DNA of 64,000 nt from Terrabacter aerolatus (GCF_007991735.1 NZ_BJYX01000005.1:124001-188000), one strand, 5' to 3'. Counted from the first letter of the stretch, positions 36,561 to 45,490 are shown. A program made the numbers and translations. The notes: generated by a model not told the origin, from the sequence alone.

Positions 36561-37865
36561 GTGCCCCTCGGGACGGGTGAGTTCGAGGAGGCGTGGCCGC
36601 GCATCGTGCGCGCCCTCGCCTCCTTCACCGGGAGCCTCGACGACGCCGAGGAGTATGCCGCCGAGGCCGTCGCCCGCGCCGCCGCCCACGAGCGGGACGG
36701 CGGCCGCACCATCGAGTCGTATGCCGCGTGGTGCACGTCGGTGGCCAAGCGGGCCTGGCTCGACGACGCCCGCCGGCGCACCACCCTGCGCCGGCTCGCT
36801 CCCGAGCTCCCCCGTCCCGAGGCGGAGCACGCCGCCATGGACGCCGACGACCTGTCCCCGCACGGACGCGAGGGACTCGACGACCGCCTCGCCCTGCTCT
36901 TCGTGGCCTGCGACGAGGCCATCTCCCCCACGTCCCGGATGGTCCTCGCGCTGCGCGTCGTCTGCGGGCTGACGATCCCCGAGATCGCCAACCACCTGGG
37001 TGTCCAGGAGACGGCCGCGGCAGCTCGCCTCACCCGGGCGAAGCGCGCGCTGGCCGAGGCCCGGGGCGCCTTCCACGTGCCCGACAGGGCCGAGCGCGAG
37101 CGGCGCCTGCCGGTCGTCATCGCCTGCGTCGCGGGCCTGTTCACCGTCGCCCACCGGACCGTCCTCGACCCGGCCGACGCACTGGCCGACACCGGCCGCC
37201 AGGCCCTGTCGATCGCCGACGCGCTCGTGGCCGCGCACCCGGACGACACGGAGGTGCGCGGCCTGCGCGCCGTCATCCGCCTGGGCCTGGCCCGCCGACC
37301 CGGTCGGGTCGACGACGCCGGCACGGGCCTCGCCCTCGACGAGGTGGACCGCTCGCGGTGGGACGCGCGACTGCTGCGGGCCGGGCTCCACGACGCGACG
37401 CTCGCCGCCCGCGGTGACGGCCGCTTCGCCATCGAGGCCGCGATCGCCGGCCTGCACTCGAGCGCGGCGTCGTTCGAGGGCACCGACTGGACGCGCATCG
37501 CCCAGCTCTACGGGGCGCTCGAGGACCGCTGGCCCTCTCCGTCGGTCCACGTCGCCCGCCTCGTCGCGACGGCCCACACGGTCCTGTCGGCCGAGCCGGT
37601 TCGAGGTGACACCGCCACCGGCGACGCTCGCGCGGTCACCTCGACCGGGAGCGTCCTGGCCGAGGTCGAGCGGGAGCTGACCGGGCTCGTGAGGGACGCG
37701 CCGGCATACGCCAGCCGTGACGCGAGCCTGGCCCTCGCGGACCTCGAGTGGCGCACGGGACGGCGGGAGCAGGCGGCGGCGCGCTACCGCGACCTCGCCG
37801 AGGTCATCGCCGTCGAGCCGCTCCGGCGCTTCTGCCTCAGGCGGGCCGGTCTCACTCTCCCGTGA
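36561..37865 (+). CDS. ECF42-like RNA polymerase sigma factor (diverged copy 1)
   Basis: A 434-residue sigma factor: sigma-70 region 2 (residues about 8-70, AWPRIVRALASFTGSLDDAE, WCTSVAKRAWLDDARRRTTL), region 4 (about 110-165, LALRVVCGLTIPEIANHLGV), and the long C-terminal extension diagnostic of ECF42. Compared with copy 2 (55676-56941) several signatures have drifted: CHPAL is CDEAI, and VLYLVFTEGH is CVAGLFTVAH. The segment SAEPVRGDTATGDARAVTST is encoded by a 54-bp palindromic element (copy B) that looks inserted in frame. It may therefore be a specialised or decaying paralogue. GTG 36561 directly follows the YCII-1 stop. The 3' end overlaps the convergent DUF664 gene by 14 bases. Confidence 0.83.
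   Translation: MPLGTGEFEEAWPRIVRALASFTGSLDDAEEYAAEAVARAAAHERDGGRTIESYAAWCTSVAKRAWLDDARRRTTLRRLAPELPRPEAEHAAMDADDLSPHGREGLDDRLALLFVACDEAISPTSRMVLALRVVCGLTIPEIANHLGVQETAAAARLTRAKRALAEARGAFHVPDRAERERRLPVVIACVAGLFTVAHRTVLDPADALADTGRQALSIADALVAAHPDDTEVRGLRAVIRLGLARRPGRVDDAGTGLALDEVDRSRWDARLLRAGLHDATLAARGDGRFAIEAAIAGLHSSAASFEGTDWTRIAQLYGALEDRWPSPSVHVARLVATAHTVLSAEPVRGDTATGDARAVTSTGSVLAEVERELTGLVRDAPAYASRDASLALADLEWRTGRREQAAARYRDLAEVIAVEPLRRFCLRRAGLTLP
37596..37649. repeat. REP-like 54-bp palindromic element, copy B, inside a sigma-factor gene
   Basis: CCGGTTCGAGGTGAC, 25 GC-rich bases, TCACCTCGA, CCGGG. Arms TCGAGGTGAC and GTCACCTCGA are exact when the base before TCACC is included. The ends are those of copy A (15347-15400) in reversed order and the core length is identical (25), but the core sequence is different. 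It lies in frame within the ECF42-like gene. Confidence 0.7.
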
Positions 37866-38394
37866 CGCCGTCGACCGCCTCGCGGAGGAGGTCCGCGTGG
37901 CCGTTGTGCCGGGCGTACTCCTCGATCATGTGGAGCAGGATCCAGCGCAGCGAGAACTCCTGGCCGTCCTTGCGCGACAGCTTCACCGACCGGAACTCGG
38001 GGCCCCCCTCGGCGAGCGCCGCGTCGATGTCGCGACGGGCCTGCCCGACCGACACGTCCATGAGGCGGCGCAGCTCCTCGGGGCTGTCGTCGCGGGCCGA
38101 GGTCAGCTCCCAGTCGCGGTCGGCCTCCCAGTCGGCACTCGCCCACGGCTCGGGCATCGGGCGGCCGTGCAGCACCTCGCCGAACCAGCTCGCCTCGTTG
38201 AGGGCCACGTGCTTGAGCAGACCCCCGAGGGTCAGCGTCGACGGCGCGAGGGGCTGGGCGAGCTGCTCGGCGGTGAGGCCCTCGGTCTTCATCCGCAGGG
38301 TGTCGCGGTGGTAGTCGAGGAAGGCCACGAGGGTGCTCGCCTCGTCTGCCGTCAGGGGCGGGTCGGTGCGCTCGGTGTGCGGGGAGGAGGTCAT
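37852..38394 (-). CDS. DinB/DUF664 family protein (second copy)
   Basis: A 180-residue DinB-like four-helix protein. Features are LVAFLDYHRDTLRMKTEGLT, LTLGGLLKHVALNEASWFGE with the first metal His, and WILLHMIEEYARHNGHADLL near the C-terminus with paired His. It resembles the first DUF664 protein (13102-13659) in all three motifs. A thiol-dependent S-transferase role is likely, with unknown substrate. ATG 38394 is the start. It converges on the ECF42-like gene with a 14-base overlap and is divergent from the LysE gene (72-bp gap). Confidence 0.86.
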   Translation of the reverse strand: MTSSPHTERTDPPLTADEASTLVAFLDYHRDTLRMKTEGLTAEQLAQPLAPSTLTLGGLLKHVALNEASWFGEVLHGRPMPEPWASADWEADRDWELTSARDDSPEELRRLMDVSVGQARRDIDAALAEGGPEFRSVKLSRKDGQEFSLRWILLHMIEEYARHNGHADLLREAVDGVTGE

Positions 38395-38466
38395 GCCGAC
38401 CGACGCTAGTGTCCGAGGCTCGAAAAGCGCCTGCGGATTTCGCCCCGGCGCGAGCAGACTGGTCGG

Positions 38467-39093
38467 GTGCCCTCATCGAGCCAGTGGATCGCCTTCCTCG
38501 TCGCGTCGATCCTCTTCATCCAGGTCCCGGGCCCGAGCCTGCTCTTCACCATCGGCCGCGCGCTGACCGTCGGGCGCCACGAGGCGCTGCTGTCGGTCGT
38601 CGGCAACGCCCTCGGTGTCACGGCCCAGGCCCTCTTCGTCTCCGTCGGCCTCGGCGCCGTCGTGGCCGCGAGCATCACCGCCTACACGGTCATCAAGGTC
38701 GCCGGCGCCGCCTACGTCATCTGGCTCGGCATCCAGGCGATCCGGCACCGGCGAGAGGCACGCGAGGCGCTCGAGGCTCAGGTGTCGGCCGAACGGGGCC
38801 ACGCCCTGCGCATCGGCTTCGTCGTGGGACTGACCAACCCGAAGACGATCCTCTTCTTCGTCGCCTTCCTGCCGCAGTTCACCAACCCCGCCGCGGGGCA
38901 CGTCGGCGTGCAGATGGCCGTGCTCGGCGCGGTCTTCGGCGCCATGGCGGTGTGCAGCGACAGCGTGTGGGCCCTGCTCGCCGCTCGGGCGCGGGAATGG
39001 TTCGCCCGCAAGCCCGCCCGTCTCGACAAGCTCGGCGCCACCGGCGGCGTCATGATGGTCGGTCTCGGCGCTGCGATGCTGGCGCGTGAGTAG
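38467..39093 (+). CDS. LysE/RhtB family amino acid exporter
   Basis: A 208-residue membrane exporter with six helices. The family features are FLVASILFIQVPGPSLLFTI (helix 1 with PGP), LLSVVGNALGVTAQALFVSV, YVIWLGIQAIR, and RIGFVVGLTNPKTILFFVAF with LPQF (helix 4 with NPK). Relatives export homoserine, threonine, lysine or arginine. GTG 38467 is the start. It lies 24 bases before the tmsA-like gene, so it could be co-transcribed with fatty-acid genes, although no functional link is evident. Confidence 0.88.
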   Translation: MPSSSQWIAFLVASILFIQVPGPSLLFTIGRALTVGRHEALLSVVGNALGVTAQALFVSVGLGAVVAASITAYTVIKVAGAAYVIWLGIQAIRHRREAREALEAQVSAERGHALRIGFVVGLTNPKTILFFVAFLPQFTNPAAGHVGVQMAVLGAVFGAMAVCSDSVWALLAARAREWFARKPARLDKLGATGGVMMVGLGAAMLARE

Positions 39094-39117
39094 TTCCCAC
39101 CTCCCCGGGAGATCTGT

Positions 39118-40602
39118 TTGACTGCGATGGTGACACCCCCTCAGGTCTCGTCCCCTGCGGACGAGCACCCACCCGTCGACCGGGTCCGCGAGCACGAGCG
39201 TGCACTCGAGCAGGCGCGGACGGCGTATGCCGCCCTGCCGCCCGACCGGCCGGTCCGCCTCGCCAAGCGCACCTCGAACCTCTTCCGCAACCGGACCGCC
39301 CACGACTCGCCGGGGCTGGACCTGTCAGCGTTCCGCGGCGTCGTGGAGGTCCGCCCCGGCCTCGACGGCGCTCCCGCGACCGCGCTCGTCGGCGGCCTGA
39401 CCACCTACGAGCAGCTCGTCGACGAGCTGCTCCCCCACGGCTACGTCCCCCTCGTCGTCCCGCAGCTGCGGACCATCACCATCGGCGGGGCGGTGACCGG
39501 GCTCGGCATCGAGGCGTCGTCGTTCCGCAACGGGCTGCCGCACGAGTCGGTGCAGCAGCTGCGGATCCTCACCGGCGACGGGCAGGTCGTGACGGCCACC
39601 CCCGACGGCGAGCACGCCGACCTCTTCCGCGCCTTCCCCAACTCCTACGGCTCGCTCGGCTACGCCCTCGACCTCGTCATCGAGCTCGAGCCGGCCCGTC
39701 CGTTCGTCGCGCTGCGCCACGTCCGGTTCGACTCGGTGGCGGCGCTCGCCGACGCGGTCGGCGACGTCATGACGACGCGAGCGTGGGACGGGGACCGGGT
39801 CGACTTCGTCGACGGTGTCGTCTTCGGGCCGACCGAGGCCTACCTCAGCCTCGGCCGCTGGAGCGACCACCTCGAGGGGCAGGCCCGGCCGAGCGACTAC
39901 ACCGGCGAGCACGTCTTCTACCGCTCGATCCAGCAGCGCCGCACCGACGTGCTCACCGCGCACGACTACCTCTGGCGCTGGGACACCGACTGGTTCTGGT
40001 GCAGCCGAGCCTTCGGGGCCCAGAACCCGACGGTCCGCCGCCTGTGGCCCAGCCGCCTGCTGCGCAGCGACGTCTACTGGAAGATCGTCGCGTTCGAGAA
40101 CCGGCACCGCGTCATGGGCCGCCTCGACCGGCTCCGTGGGCTGCCCGACCGCGAACGCGTCGTCCAGGACGTCGAGATCCCGCTCGACCGCACGGCCGAG
40201 TTCGTCGACTGGTTCCTGCGCGAGGTGCCGATCGAGCCGGTCTGGCTGTGCCCGATCCAGCTCCGCGGAAGCGGGTACGGAGCCGAGGGTGATCACCCGA
40301 CCCGGACCGGCGACGCCCCGTGGCCGCTCTACCCGATGCGCCCCGGTGAGCGCTACGTCAACGTCGGCTTCTGGTCGACCGTCGCGATCGAGCCGGGGGC
40401 GCGCGACGGAGACGTCAACCGCCGGATCGAGGCCGAGGTGACCCGGCTCGGCGGCCACAAGTCGCTCTACTCCGACGCGTACTACGACGAGGCCACCTTC
40501 GCCGCCCTCTACGGAGGCACGGCATACGACCCCGTCAAGCGCAGGTACGACCCGAGGGGACGGTTCCCCACTCTCTACGAGAAGGCGGTGCAGGCTCGAT
40601 GA
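39118..40602 (+). CDS. tmsA: FAD-binding oxidoreductase, TmsA/BfaA-like (10-methylene to 10-methyl fatty acyl reduction)
   Basis: A 494-residue FAD-linked oxidoreductase of the VAO/DHCR24-like group. The FAD-binding region is VEVRPGLDGAPATALVGGLT, then VPLVVPQLRTITIGGAVTGL, GIEASSFRNGLPHESVQQLR. The cap and C-terminal parts (WRWDTDWFWCSRAFGAQNP, PMRPGERYVNVGFWS, KSLYSDAYYDEATFAALYGG) match the protein encoded beside the UfaA1/TmsB methyltransferase in mycobacteria and corynebacteria. Its known role is reduction of the 10-methylene intermediate, giving 10-methylstearate (tuberculostearate). It overlaps the methyltransferase gene by four bases (ATGA). TTG 39118 is preferred because GGGAG lies 6 bases before it; ATG 39127 is the alternative. 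Confidence 0.85.
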   Translation: MTAMVTPPQVSSPADEHPPVDRVREHERALEQARTAYAALPPDRPVRLAKRTSNLFRNRTAHDSPGLDLSAFRGVVEVRPGLDGAPATALVGGLTTYEQLVDELLPHGYVPLVVPQLRTITIGGAVTGLGIEASSFRNGLPHESVQQLRILTGDGQVVTATPDGEHADLFRAFPNSYGSLGYALDLVIELEPARPFVALRHVRFDSVAALADAVGDVMTTRAWDGDRVDFVDGVVFGPTEAYLSLGRWSDHLEGQARPSDYTGEHVFYRSIQQRRTDVLTAHDYLWRWDTDWFWCSRAFGAQNPTVRRLWPSRLLRSDVYWKIVAFENRHRVMGRLDRLRGLPDRERVVQDVEIPLDRTAEFVDWFLREVPIEPVWLCPIQLRGSGYGAEGDHPTRTGDAPWPLYPMRPGERYVNVGFWSTVAIEPGARDGDVNRRIEAEVTRLGGHKSLYSDAYYDEATFAALYGGTAYDPVKRRYDPRGRFPTLYEKAVQAR

Positions 40603-41882
40603 CATTGACCGTGGGACAGGCATTCGACCGCGTGTTCGGCCCCGAGGCCCCGGTGCGGGTCGTCGCGTGGGACGGCTCCGAGGGCGGGAGCCCCGACGGG
40701 CTCGTGCTGCGCCTGACCGGCCCCGAGGCGCTCAACCACATCCTCACGGCGCCGGGCGACCTCGGTCTCGCCCGCGCCTACCTGCTCGGTGACCTCGTCA
40801 TCGACGGCATCGACGAGGCGGACCCGTACGAGGTGCTGCGCGTCATCGGCGACGGCCTGACGCCGCGACGGCCGACCCGGCACGACACCGTCGAGCTGGC
40901 CCGGTTCCTCGCCCACCACCGTCCGCACCCGCCGGCCCTCCCGGCCGAGGAGACCCCGAGCCAGCTGCGGCGCATGGCCCAGGGCCTGCGCCACGGCAAG
41001 GCCCGCGACGCCGCCGCGATCAGCCACCACTACGACGTGTCCAACGCCTTCTACGAGCTGGTGCTCGGGCCGTCGATGACCTACACGTGCGCCTGCTTCC
41101 CGACCGACGAGTCCTCGCTCGAGGAGGCGCAGGCCTACAAGTACGACCTCGTCGCGAAGAAGCTCGGGCTGCGTCCCGGCATGCGGCTGCTCGACGTCGG
41201 CTGCGGCTGGGGCGGCATGGTGCGGCACGCCGTCAAGCACTACGGCGTCACGGCGCTCGGCGTGACCCTCTCGCGCGAGCAGGCGACGTGGGCGCAGGCC
41301 GCCATCGAGGCCGACGGCATCGGCGACCGCGCCGAGGTCCGGCACGGCGACTACCGCGACGTCACCGAGCGCGGCTTCGACGCGATCAGCTCGATCGGCC
41401 TGACCGAGCACATCGGCGTCGGCAACTACCCGGCCTACTTCCGGTTCCTGCGCGAGCGGCTGCGCGACGAGGGCCGGCTGCTCAACCACTGCATCACGCG
41501 GCCCGACAACCGGCACGCCGGCCTGCCGCCCCGCGGCTTCATCAACCGCTACGTCTTCCCCGACGGCGAGCTCACCGGCAGCGGCGACATCGTGCGCATC
41601 ATGGAGGACGAGGGCTTCGAGGTGCGCCACCACGAGAACCTCCGCGAGCACTACGCCCGCACGTGCGCCGCGTGGAACGCCAACCTCGCGAAGAACTGGG
41701 AGGAGTGCGTCGAGCTCGCCGGCCTGGGCACGGCGCGGGTGTGGGGCCTCTACCTCGCCGGGTCGCGCCTCGGCTTCGAGCGCAACGGGATCCAGCTGCA
41801 CCAGGTCCTCGCGTCACGCACGAGCACGGAGGGGGTGTCGGGCTTCCCGCTGCGGCCGCGCTTCGAGCCCGCCGACGGCTGA
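40599..41882 (+). CDS. tmsB: S-adenosylmethionine-dependent fatty acid methyltransferase, TmsB/UfaA1-like
   Basis: A 427-residue member of the cyclopropane-fatty-acid synthase family. The SAM site is GMRLLDVGCGWGGMVRHAVK (residues about 195-214). Other features are AISHHYDVSNAFYELVLGPS, MTYTCACFPTDESSLEEAQ, SIGLTEHIGVGNYPAYF and the C-terminal YLAGSRLGFERNGIQLHQVL. An N-terminal 130-residue lipid-binding part (LAYLLGDLVIDGIDE-type region) is present as in TmsB/UfaA1. It would methylate C10 of oleoyl chains in phospholipids. It overlaps tmsA by four bases, indicating a two-gene operon; no third gene tmsC follows. The operon ends at a strong hairpin (41908-41941). Confidence 0.9.
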   Translation: MTLTVGQAFDRVFGPEAPVRVVAWDGSEGGSPDGLVLRLTGPEALNHILTAPGDLGLARAYLLGDLVIDGIDEADPYEVLRVIGDGLTPRRPTRHDTVELARFLAHHRPHPPALPAEETPSQLRRMAQGLRHGKARDAAAISHHYDVSNAFYELVLGPSMTYTCACFPTDESSLEEAQAYKYDLVAKKLGLRPGMRLLDVGCGWGGMVRHAVKHYGVTALGVTLSREQATWAQAAIEADGIGDRAEVRHGDYRDVTERGFDAISSIGLTEHIGVGNYPAYFRFLRERLRDEGRLLNHCITRPDNRHAGLPPRGFINRYVFPDGELTGSGDIVRIMEDEGFEVRHHENLREHYARTCAAWNANLAKNWEECVELAGLGTARVWGLYLAGSRLGFERNGIQLHQVLASRTSTEGVSGFPLRPRFEPADG

Positions 41883-41907
41883 CACCCGCACCCACCGTCC
41901 GACACCG

Positions 41908-41941
41908 GCGCCTGACGGCGAGGTCGTATGCCGTCAGGCGC
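41908..41941. terminator. Bidirectional terminator, 12-bp perfect stem
   Basis: GCGCCTGACGGC (41908-41919) and GCCGTCAGGCGC (41930-41941) are exact inverted copies with a 10-base loop, between the convergent tmsB and COG4705 genes. The loop contains a GTATGCC motif. Confidence 0.8.
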
Positions 41942-41943
41942 GG

Positions 41944-42792
41944 TCAGTCGGCCGACGCGGCCCGGGCGCGCCCGCTGACCACCGCGGCGCCCACGATGAT
42001 GACGATGGCCGCCGCCCACGCGAGCGTGACGGCGCCCGTGCCCAGTCCGAGACCGCCGCGGGCCACCGAGACGCCCATCCAGTCGGCGACCGACGCCCCC
42101 AGGGGACGGGTGATGACGTAGGCGGTCCAGAACGCGGCGACCGCACCGAGGCCGAGGCGCAGGTGCGCCACCGCCGGCACGGCGAACGCCACGGCGAAGA
42201 GCACCGCCGAGCCGAGGTAGCCCAGCCCCAACGTGACCGCGGTGAGGTCGCCGGCCGCGGTGCCGAGGGCGAAGGTCGTCAGCACGGTGGCCCAGTAGAA
42301 GAGCTCGCGGCGGGTCGTGTCGATGCTGTGCACCGACAGCGTGCCCTCGGTGCGGTGCCAGAGCCAGAGCACGAGCGCGAGGGCCACGGCGAACGCGACG
42401 GTCGACACGGCATACGGCACCCCGAGGCCGACGTGGGCGACGTCGGCGGCGACGGTGCCGAAGACGCTCACCATGGCGACCGTCGTCCAGTAGAGCCACG
42501 GCACGTAGCGCCGCGCGGAGAGCTGGCCGGCCAGCGCCGCGACGAGGGCGATGCCGGAGAGGCCGACCGCGATGACCGGGCCGATGGTGTGCGCGAGGTA
42601 GTCCGAGGCCGTCTCGCCCATGCCCGTCGTCAGGATCTTGAGCACCCAGAAGAGGACCGTGAGCTCGGGGACCCGCGCCAGGTGGCCCGGTCGCGCCAGC
42701 GGCGTGGCCGTCGCGGGGTGCGCGGTCGGCTCGGTCTGGGGCTCGGTCTGGGGCTCGGTCTGGGGCTCGGTCTGGGGCTCGGGAGCGGTCAC
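41944..42792 (-). CDS. COG4705-type membrane protein (copy 1)
   Basis: A 282-residue membrane-anchored protein with about eight helices. Conserved segments shared with copy 2 are FWVLKILTTGMGETASDYLA, VPWLYWTTVAMVSVFGTVAA, RRELFYWATVLTTFALGTAA and FWTAYVITRPLGASVADWMG. The paired GE/D and TRPLGAS motifs repeat in two halves. COG4705 proteins are uncharacterised; metal or organic ion transport has been suggested but not shown. The N-terminus is a QTEP tandem repeat encoded by a 12-bp DNA repeat. The start is GTG 42792. No regulator is adjacent. It is not the third tms gene, which belongs to another family. Confidence 0.82.
   Translation of the reverse strand: MTAPEPQTEPQTEPQTEPQTEPTAHPATATPLARPGHLARVPELTVLFWVLKILTTGMGETASDYLAHTIGPVIAVGLSGIALVAALAGQLSARRYVPWLYWTTVAMVSVFGTVAADVAHVGLGVPYAVSTVAFAVALALVLWLWHRTEGTLSVHSIDTTRRELFYWATVLTTFALGTAAGDLTAVTLGLGYLGSAVLFAVAFAVPAVAHLRLGLGAVAAFWTAYVITRPLGASVADWMGVSVARGGLGLGTGAVTLAWAAAIVIIVGAAVVSGRARAASAD
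42730..42777 (-). repeat. 12-bp tandem repeat, four perfect units, at the N-terminus of COG4705 copy 1
   Basis: The + strand unit CTCGGTCTGGGG occurs four times without change. On the coding strand it reads Gln-Thr-Glu-Pro. Copy number can vary without frameshift. Confidence 0.95.
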
Positions 42793-42864
42793 GGCGACGA
42801 TGGTGCCAAGCGCACTTGGACGTTTCCTGACACGGGCGCGGGGTCTGCCGCCCTCGGGGACGGG

Positions 42865-43365
42865 TCAGCCCTGACCGCCGAGGTCGACGTCGTACGCCTC
42901 GTAGACGAGGTCGCCACCCTTCTGCCGGTGCCGGACGAGGCGTCCCAGGAGCACGGTGAGCTCCTCGCGGAAGACGGGCAGGTCGGCCATCGTGCCGCCG
43001 TGCTCGAGGACGGCGAGGTAGCCGTGGATGGCCTCGCGGAGGTCCCGGTGCTCGCCGAGGAGCCGTTCGACCCGCCCCGAGAGGCGCGGTGCGCTGTGCC
43101 GGGCGCGGTCGTAGATGCCGCCGGGGCTCTCGGTCAGCGCGACGTGGTCGTCGAAGTCGTGGGCGAGCTCGGCGAGGGCCGCCCTGACCCGCTCGCGCCA
43201 CATCCCGCCGCGGGCGATGGGGGCCTCGAGCGCGAGGTCGACGGCGGCGACGGACTCGCGCAGCTCGGAGCGGTGCCGACGGACCCGGTCGAGGTGGAGG
43301 GCCAGCTCGAGGGCACTGTCGACCTGGATGGCATCTGGCTCGACGTTCATGGCGCACGCGTTCAT
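42865..43365 (-). CDS. Hemerythrin-like domain protein
   Basis: A 166-residue soluble helical protein. Spaced His/Glu positions recall hemerythrin-type di-iron proteins: LALHLDRVRRHRSELRESV, ELAHDFDDHVAL, LLGEHRDLREAIHGYL, and a C-terminal RLVRHRQKGGDLVYEAYDVD. The last block is typical of small actinobacterial hemerythrin-domain proteins. The metal ligands cannot be mapped with certainty, so this is a moderate call. The start ATG 43365 has GGAGG 7 bases upstream; ATG 43350 is an in-frame alternative. It is divergent from the CoA-disulfide reductase gene and may share its persulfide-responsive control region. Confidence 0.6.
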   Translation of the reverse strand: MNACAMNVEPDAIQVDSALELALHLDRVRRHRSELRESVAAVDLALEAPIARGGMWRERVRAALAELAHDFDDHVALTESPGGIYDRARHSAPRLSGRVERLLGEHRDLREAIHGYLAVLEHGGTMADLPVFREELTVLLGRLVRHRQKGGDLVYEAYDVDLGGQG

Positions 43366-43463
43366 GGCTCGACCTCCGTGCCCTCCATGGTCGCGCTGCG
43401 AGGCCCTGCCCGTCCAGAGCGCGGGAGGTTCCGTCCGATGGTCGTCACGGATTCGGTCGAGCA

Positions 43464-43482
43464 ATACCCCCTGGGGTATACT
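43464..43482 (+). promoter_or_regulatory. CsoR/CstR-type operator over the -10 of the CoA-disulfide reductase gene
   Basis: ATACCCCCTGGGGTAT (43464-43479) is a perfect 16-bp palindrome of the type bound by CsoR/CstR-family repressors. It overlaps a strong -10, TATACT (43477-43482). Seven bases after this comes ATG 43489, so the mRNA is probably leaderless. A related site lies at 45494-45509 before the repressor gene. Confidence 0.85.
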
Positions 43483-43488
43483 CCGAGC

Positions 43489-45147
43489 ATGGACCACATC
43501 ATCATCGGCGGTGTCGCCGGCGGCATGAGCGCGGCCACCCGGCTGCGCCGGCTCGACGAGGACGCCCACATCACCGTCATCGAGCGCAGCGGACACGTGT
43601 CCTTCGCCAACTGCGGCCTGCCCTACCACGTCGGCGGCCTCATCGAGGATCGCGAGTCCCTGCTGCTGCAGACCCCCTCCTCGCTCGGGCGCCGCTTCGG
43701 CCTCGACGTCCGCGTCGGCACCGAGGCCGTCCGGATCGACCGCGAGCGCCGCGTCGTCGTCGTGCGCGAGCTCGCGACGGGCACCGAGTCGGAGCTGCCC
43801 TACGACCACGTGCTGCTCTCTCCGGGAGCCCGGCCGGTGCGGCCTCCGATCCCCGGGATCGAGCGCGCCCTGTCGCTGCGTGACATCGAGGACACCGACG
43901 CCCTCGTCGCGGCCAGCCGACCGGCCCGGACCGCCGTCATCATCGGCGGTGGCTTCATCGGTCTCGAGCTCGCCGAGAACCTCACCCACCGCGGCATCGC
44001 CGTGACCGTCGTCGAGGCCACCGACCAGGTCATGGCGCCCCTCGACCCCGAGATGGTCGCCCCGGTCCACGACCACCTGCGCGCGAGCGGCGTGACCCTG
44101 CGGCTCGGCTCCGCGGTGACCGCCATCGGGCGCGACACCGTGACGCTGTCGACGGGCGACGAGGACGCACCGGTCGAGGAGGTCCGGGCCGACCTCGTCG
44201 TCGCCGCGGTCGGCGTGCGCCCCGACACCCGGCTGGCCGTCGACGCCGGGCTCGACACGGGACCGCTCGGCGGCATCCTCGTCGACAGCCGCTTCCGCAC
44301 GAGCGACCCCCGCATCCTCGCCGTCGGCGACGCCGTCGAGAAGCGCGACGCCCTCGACGGCGAGCAGGTGCTCGTGCCCCTGGCCAACACCGCGAACCGG
44401 CAGGGCCGCATGGCCGCCGACATCATGGCCGGACTGCCGGCCCACGACCGACCGGTGCTCGGCACCGCCATCGTCGGCGTCTTCGGGCTGCAGGTCGCGA
44501 CGACCGGCTGGAACGAGAAGCGCCTGGTCGCCTCGGGCCGTCCGCACCGGGTCATCCACACGCACCCGGCCTCGCACGCCACGTACTACCCGGGAGCCGA
44601 GGGCATGAGCCTCAAGCTGCTCGTCGACCGCGACACCGACGCGATCCTCGGAGCCCAGGGTGTGGGCCGCGAGGGTGTCGACAAGCGCATCGACGTCATC
44701 GCCACGGCCATGGCGGGCGGCATCTCGGCGAGCGCCCTGGCCGACCTCGAGCTCGCCTACGCGCCGCAGTTCGCCTCGGCCAAGGACCCGGTCAACCTGC
44801 TCGGCTACGTCGCGGACAACCTCCGCACCGGGCTCGCCCGCTCGATCCAGTGGCACGAGCTCGACGAGGCCGTCGCCGACGGCGCGGTGCTCGTGGACGT
44901 GCGCACCCGGGAGGAGCACGACTCGGGGGCCATCCCGGGAGCGGTGCTCGTGCCCGTGGACGAGCTGCGCCAGCGCCTCGAGGAGATCCCGGCCGGGCCG
45001 GTCGTCGTGCACTGCGCGGTCGGGCAGCGAGGACACGTCGCGGCGCAGGTGCTCACGCACGCCGGGCGCGAGGTGCGCAACCTCGACGGCGGCTACCGCA
45101 CGTGGCTCGCCGGCACGAGCGCCCGCGAGCTCGTCGCCGTGGCCTGA
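43489..45147 (+). CDS. CoA-disulfide reductase/persulfide reductase with C-terminal rhodanese domain
   Basis: A 552-residue two-part enzyme. Residues 1-450 are a pyridine nucleotide-disulfide oxidoreductase: FAD motif HIIIGGVAGGMSAATRLRRL, active-site Cys42 in FANCGLPYHVGG, NAD site TAVIIGGGFIGLELAENL, and FAD site RILAVGDAVE. Residues about 460-545 are a rhodanese domain with the active Cys in VVVHCAVGQRGHV. Such CoADR-RHD proteins reduce CoA persulfide or polysulfide and handle sulfane sulfur with NAD(P)H. The start ATG 43489 coincides with the predicted transcript start, with no ribosome site. A CstR-type repressor is encoded at its 3' side and matching operators precede both genes, so it is probably induced by sulfide stress. 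Confidence 0.9.
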   Translation: MDHIIIGGVAGGMSAATRLRRLDEDAHITVIERSGHVSFANCGLPYHVGGLIEDRESLLLQTPSSLGRRFGLDVRVGTEAVRIDRERRVVVVRELATGTESELPYDHVLLSPGARPVRPPIPGIERALSLRDIEDTDALVAASRPARTAVIIGGGFIGLELAENLTHRGIAVTVVEATDQVMAPLDPEMVAPVHDHLRASGVTLRLGSAVTAIGRDTVTLSTGDEDAPVEEVRADLVVAAVGVRPDTRLAVDAGLDTGPLGGILVDSRFRTSDPRILAVGDAVEKRDALDGEQVLVPLANTANRQGRMAADIMAGLPAHDRPVLGTAIVGVFGLQVATTGWNEKRLVASGRPHRVIHTHPASHATYYPGAEGMSLKLLVDRDTDAILGAQGVGREGVDKRIDVIATAMAGGISASALADLELAYAPQFASAKDPVNLLGYVADNLRTGLARSIQWHELDEAVADGAVLVDVRTREEHDSGAIPGAVLVPVDELRQRLEEIPAGPVVVHCAVGQRGHVAAQVLTHAGREVRNLDGGYRTWLAGTSARELVAVA

Positions 45148-45148
45148 G

Positions 45149-45196
45149 CCCGGCAGCCCGGCGGCCCGGCGGCCCGGCGGCCCGGCGGCCCGACGG
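45149..45196. repeat. 8-bp tandem repeat, six units
   Basis: The unit CCCGGCGG is repeated six times (first CCCGGCAG, last CCCGACGG) in the 50-bp gap between the two convergent genes of the persulfide module. Its period is not a multiple of three and it lies outside genes. Confidence 0.85.
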
Positions 45197-45197
45197 C

Positions 45198-45488
<291 letters not shown>

Positions 45489-45490
45489 TC

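Noticed and set aside
41944-42792. The membrane protein after tmsB as TmsC
   Set aside because: It is on the opposite strand behind a strong terminator and belongs to COG4705.
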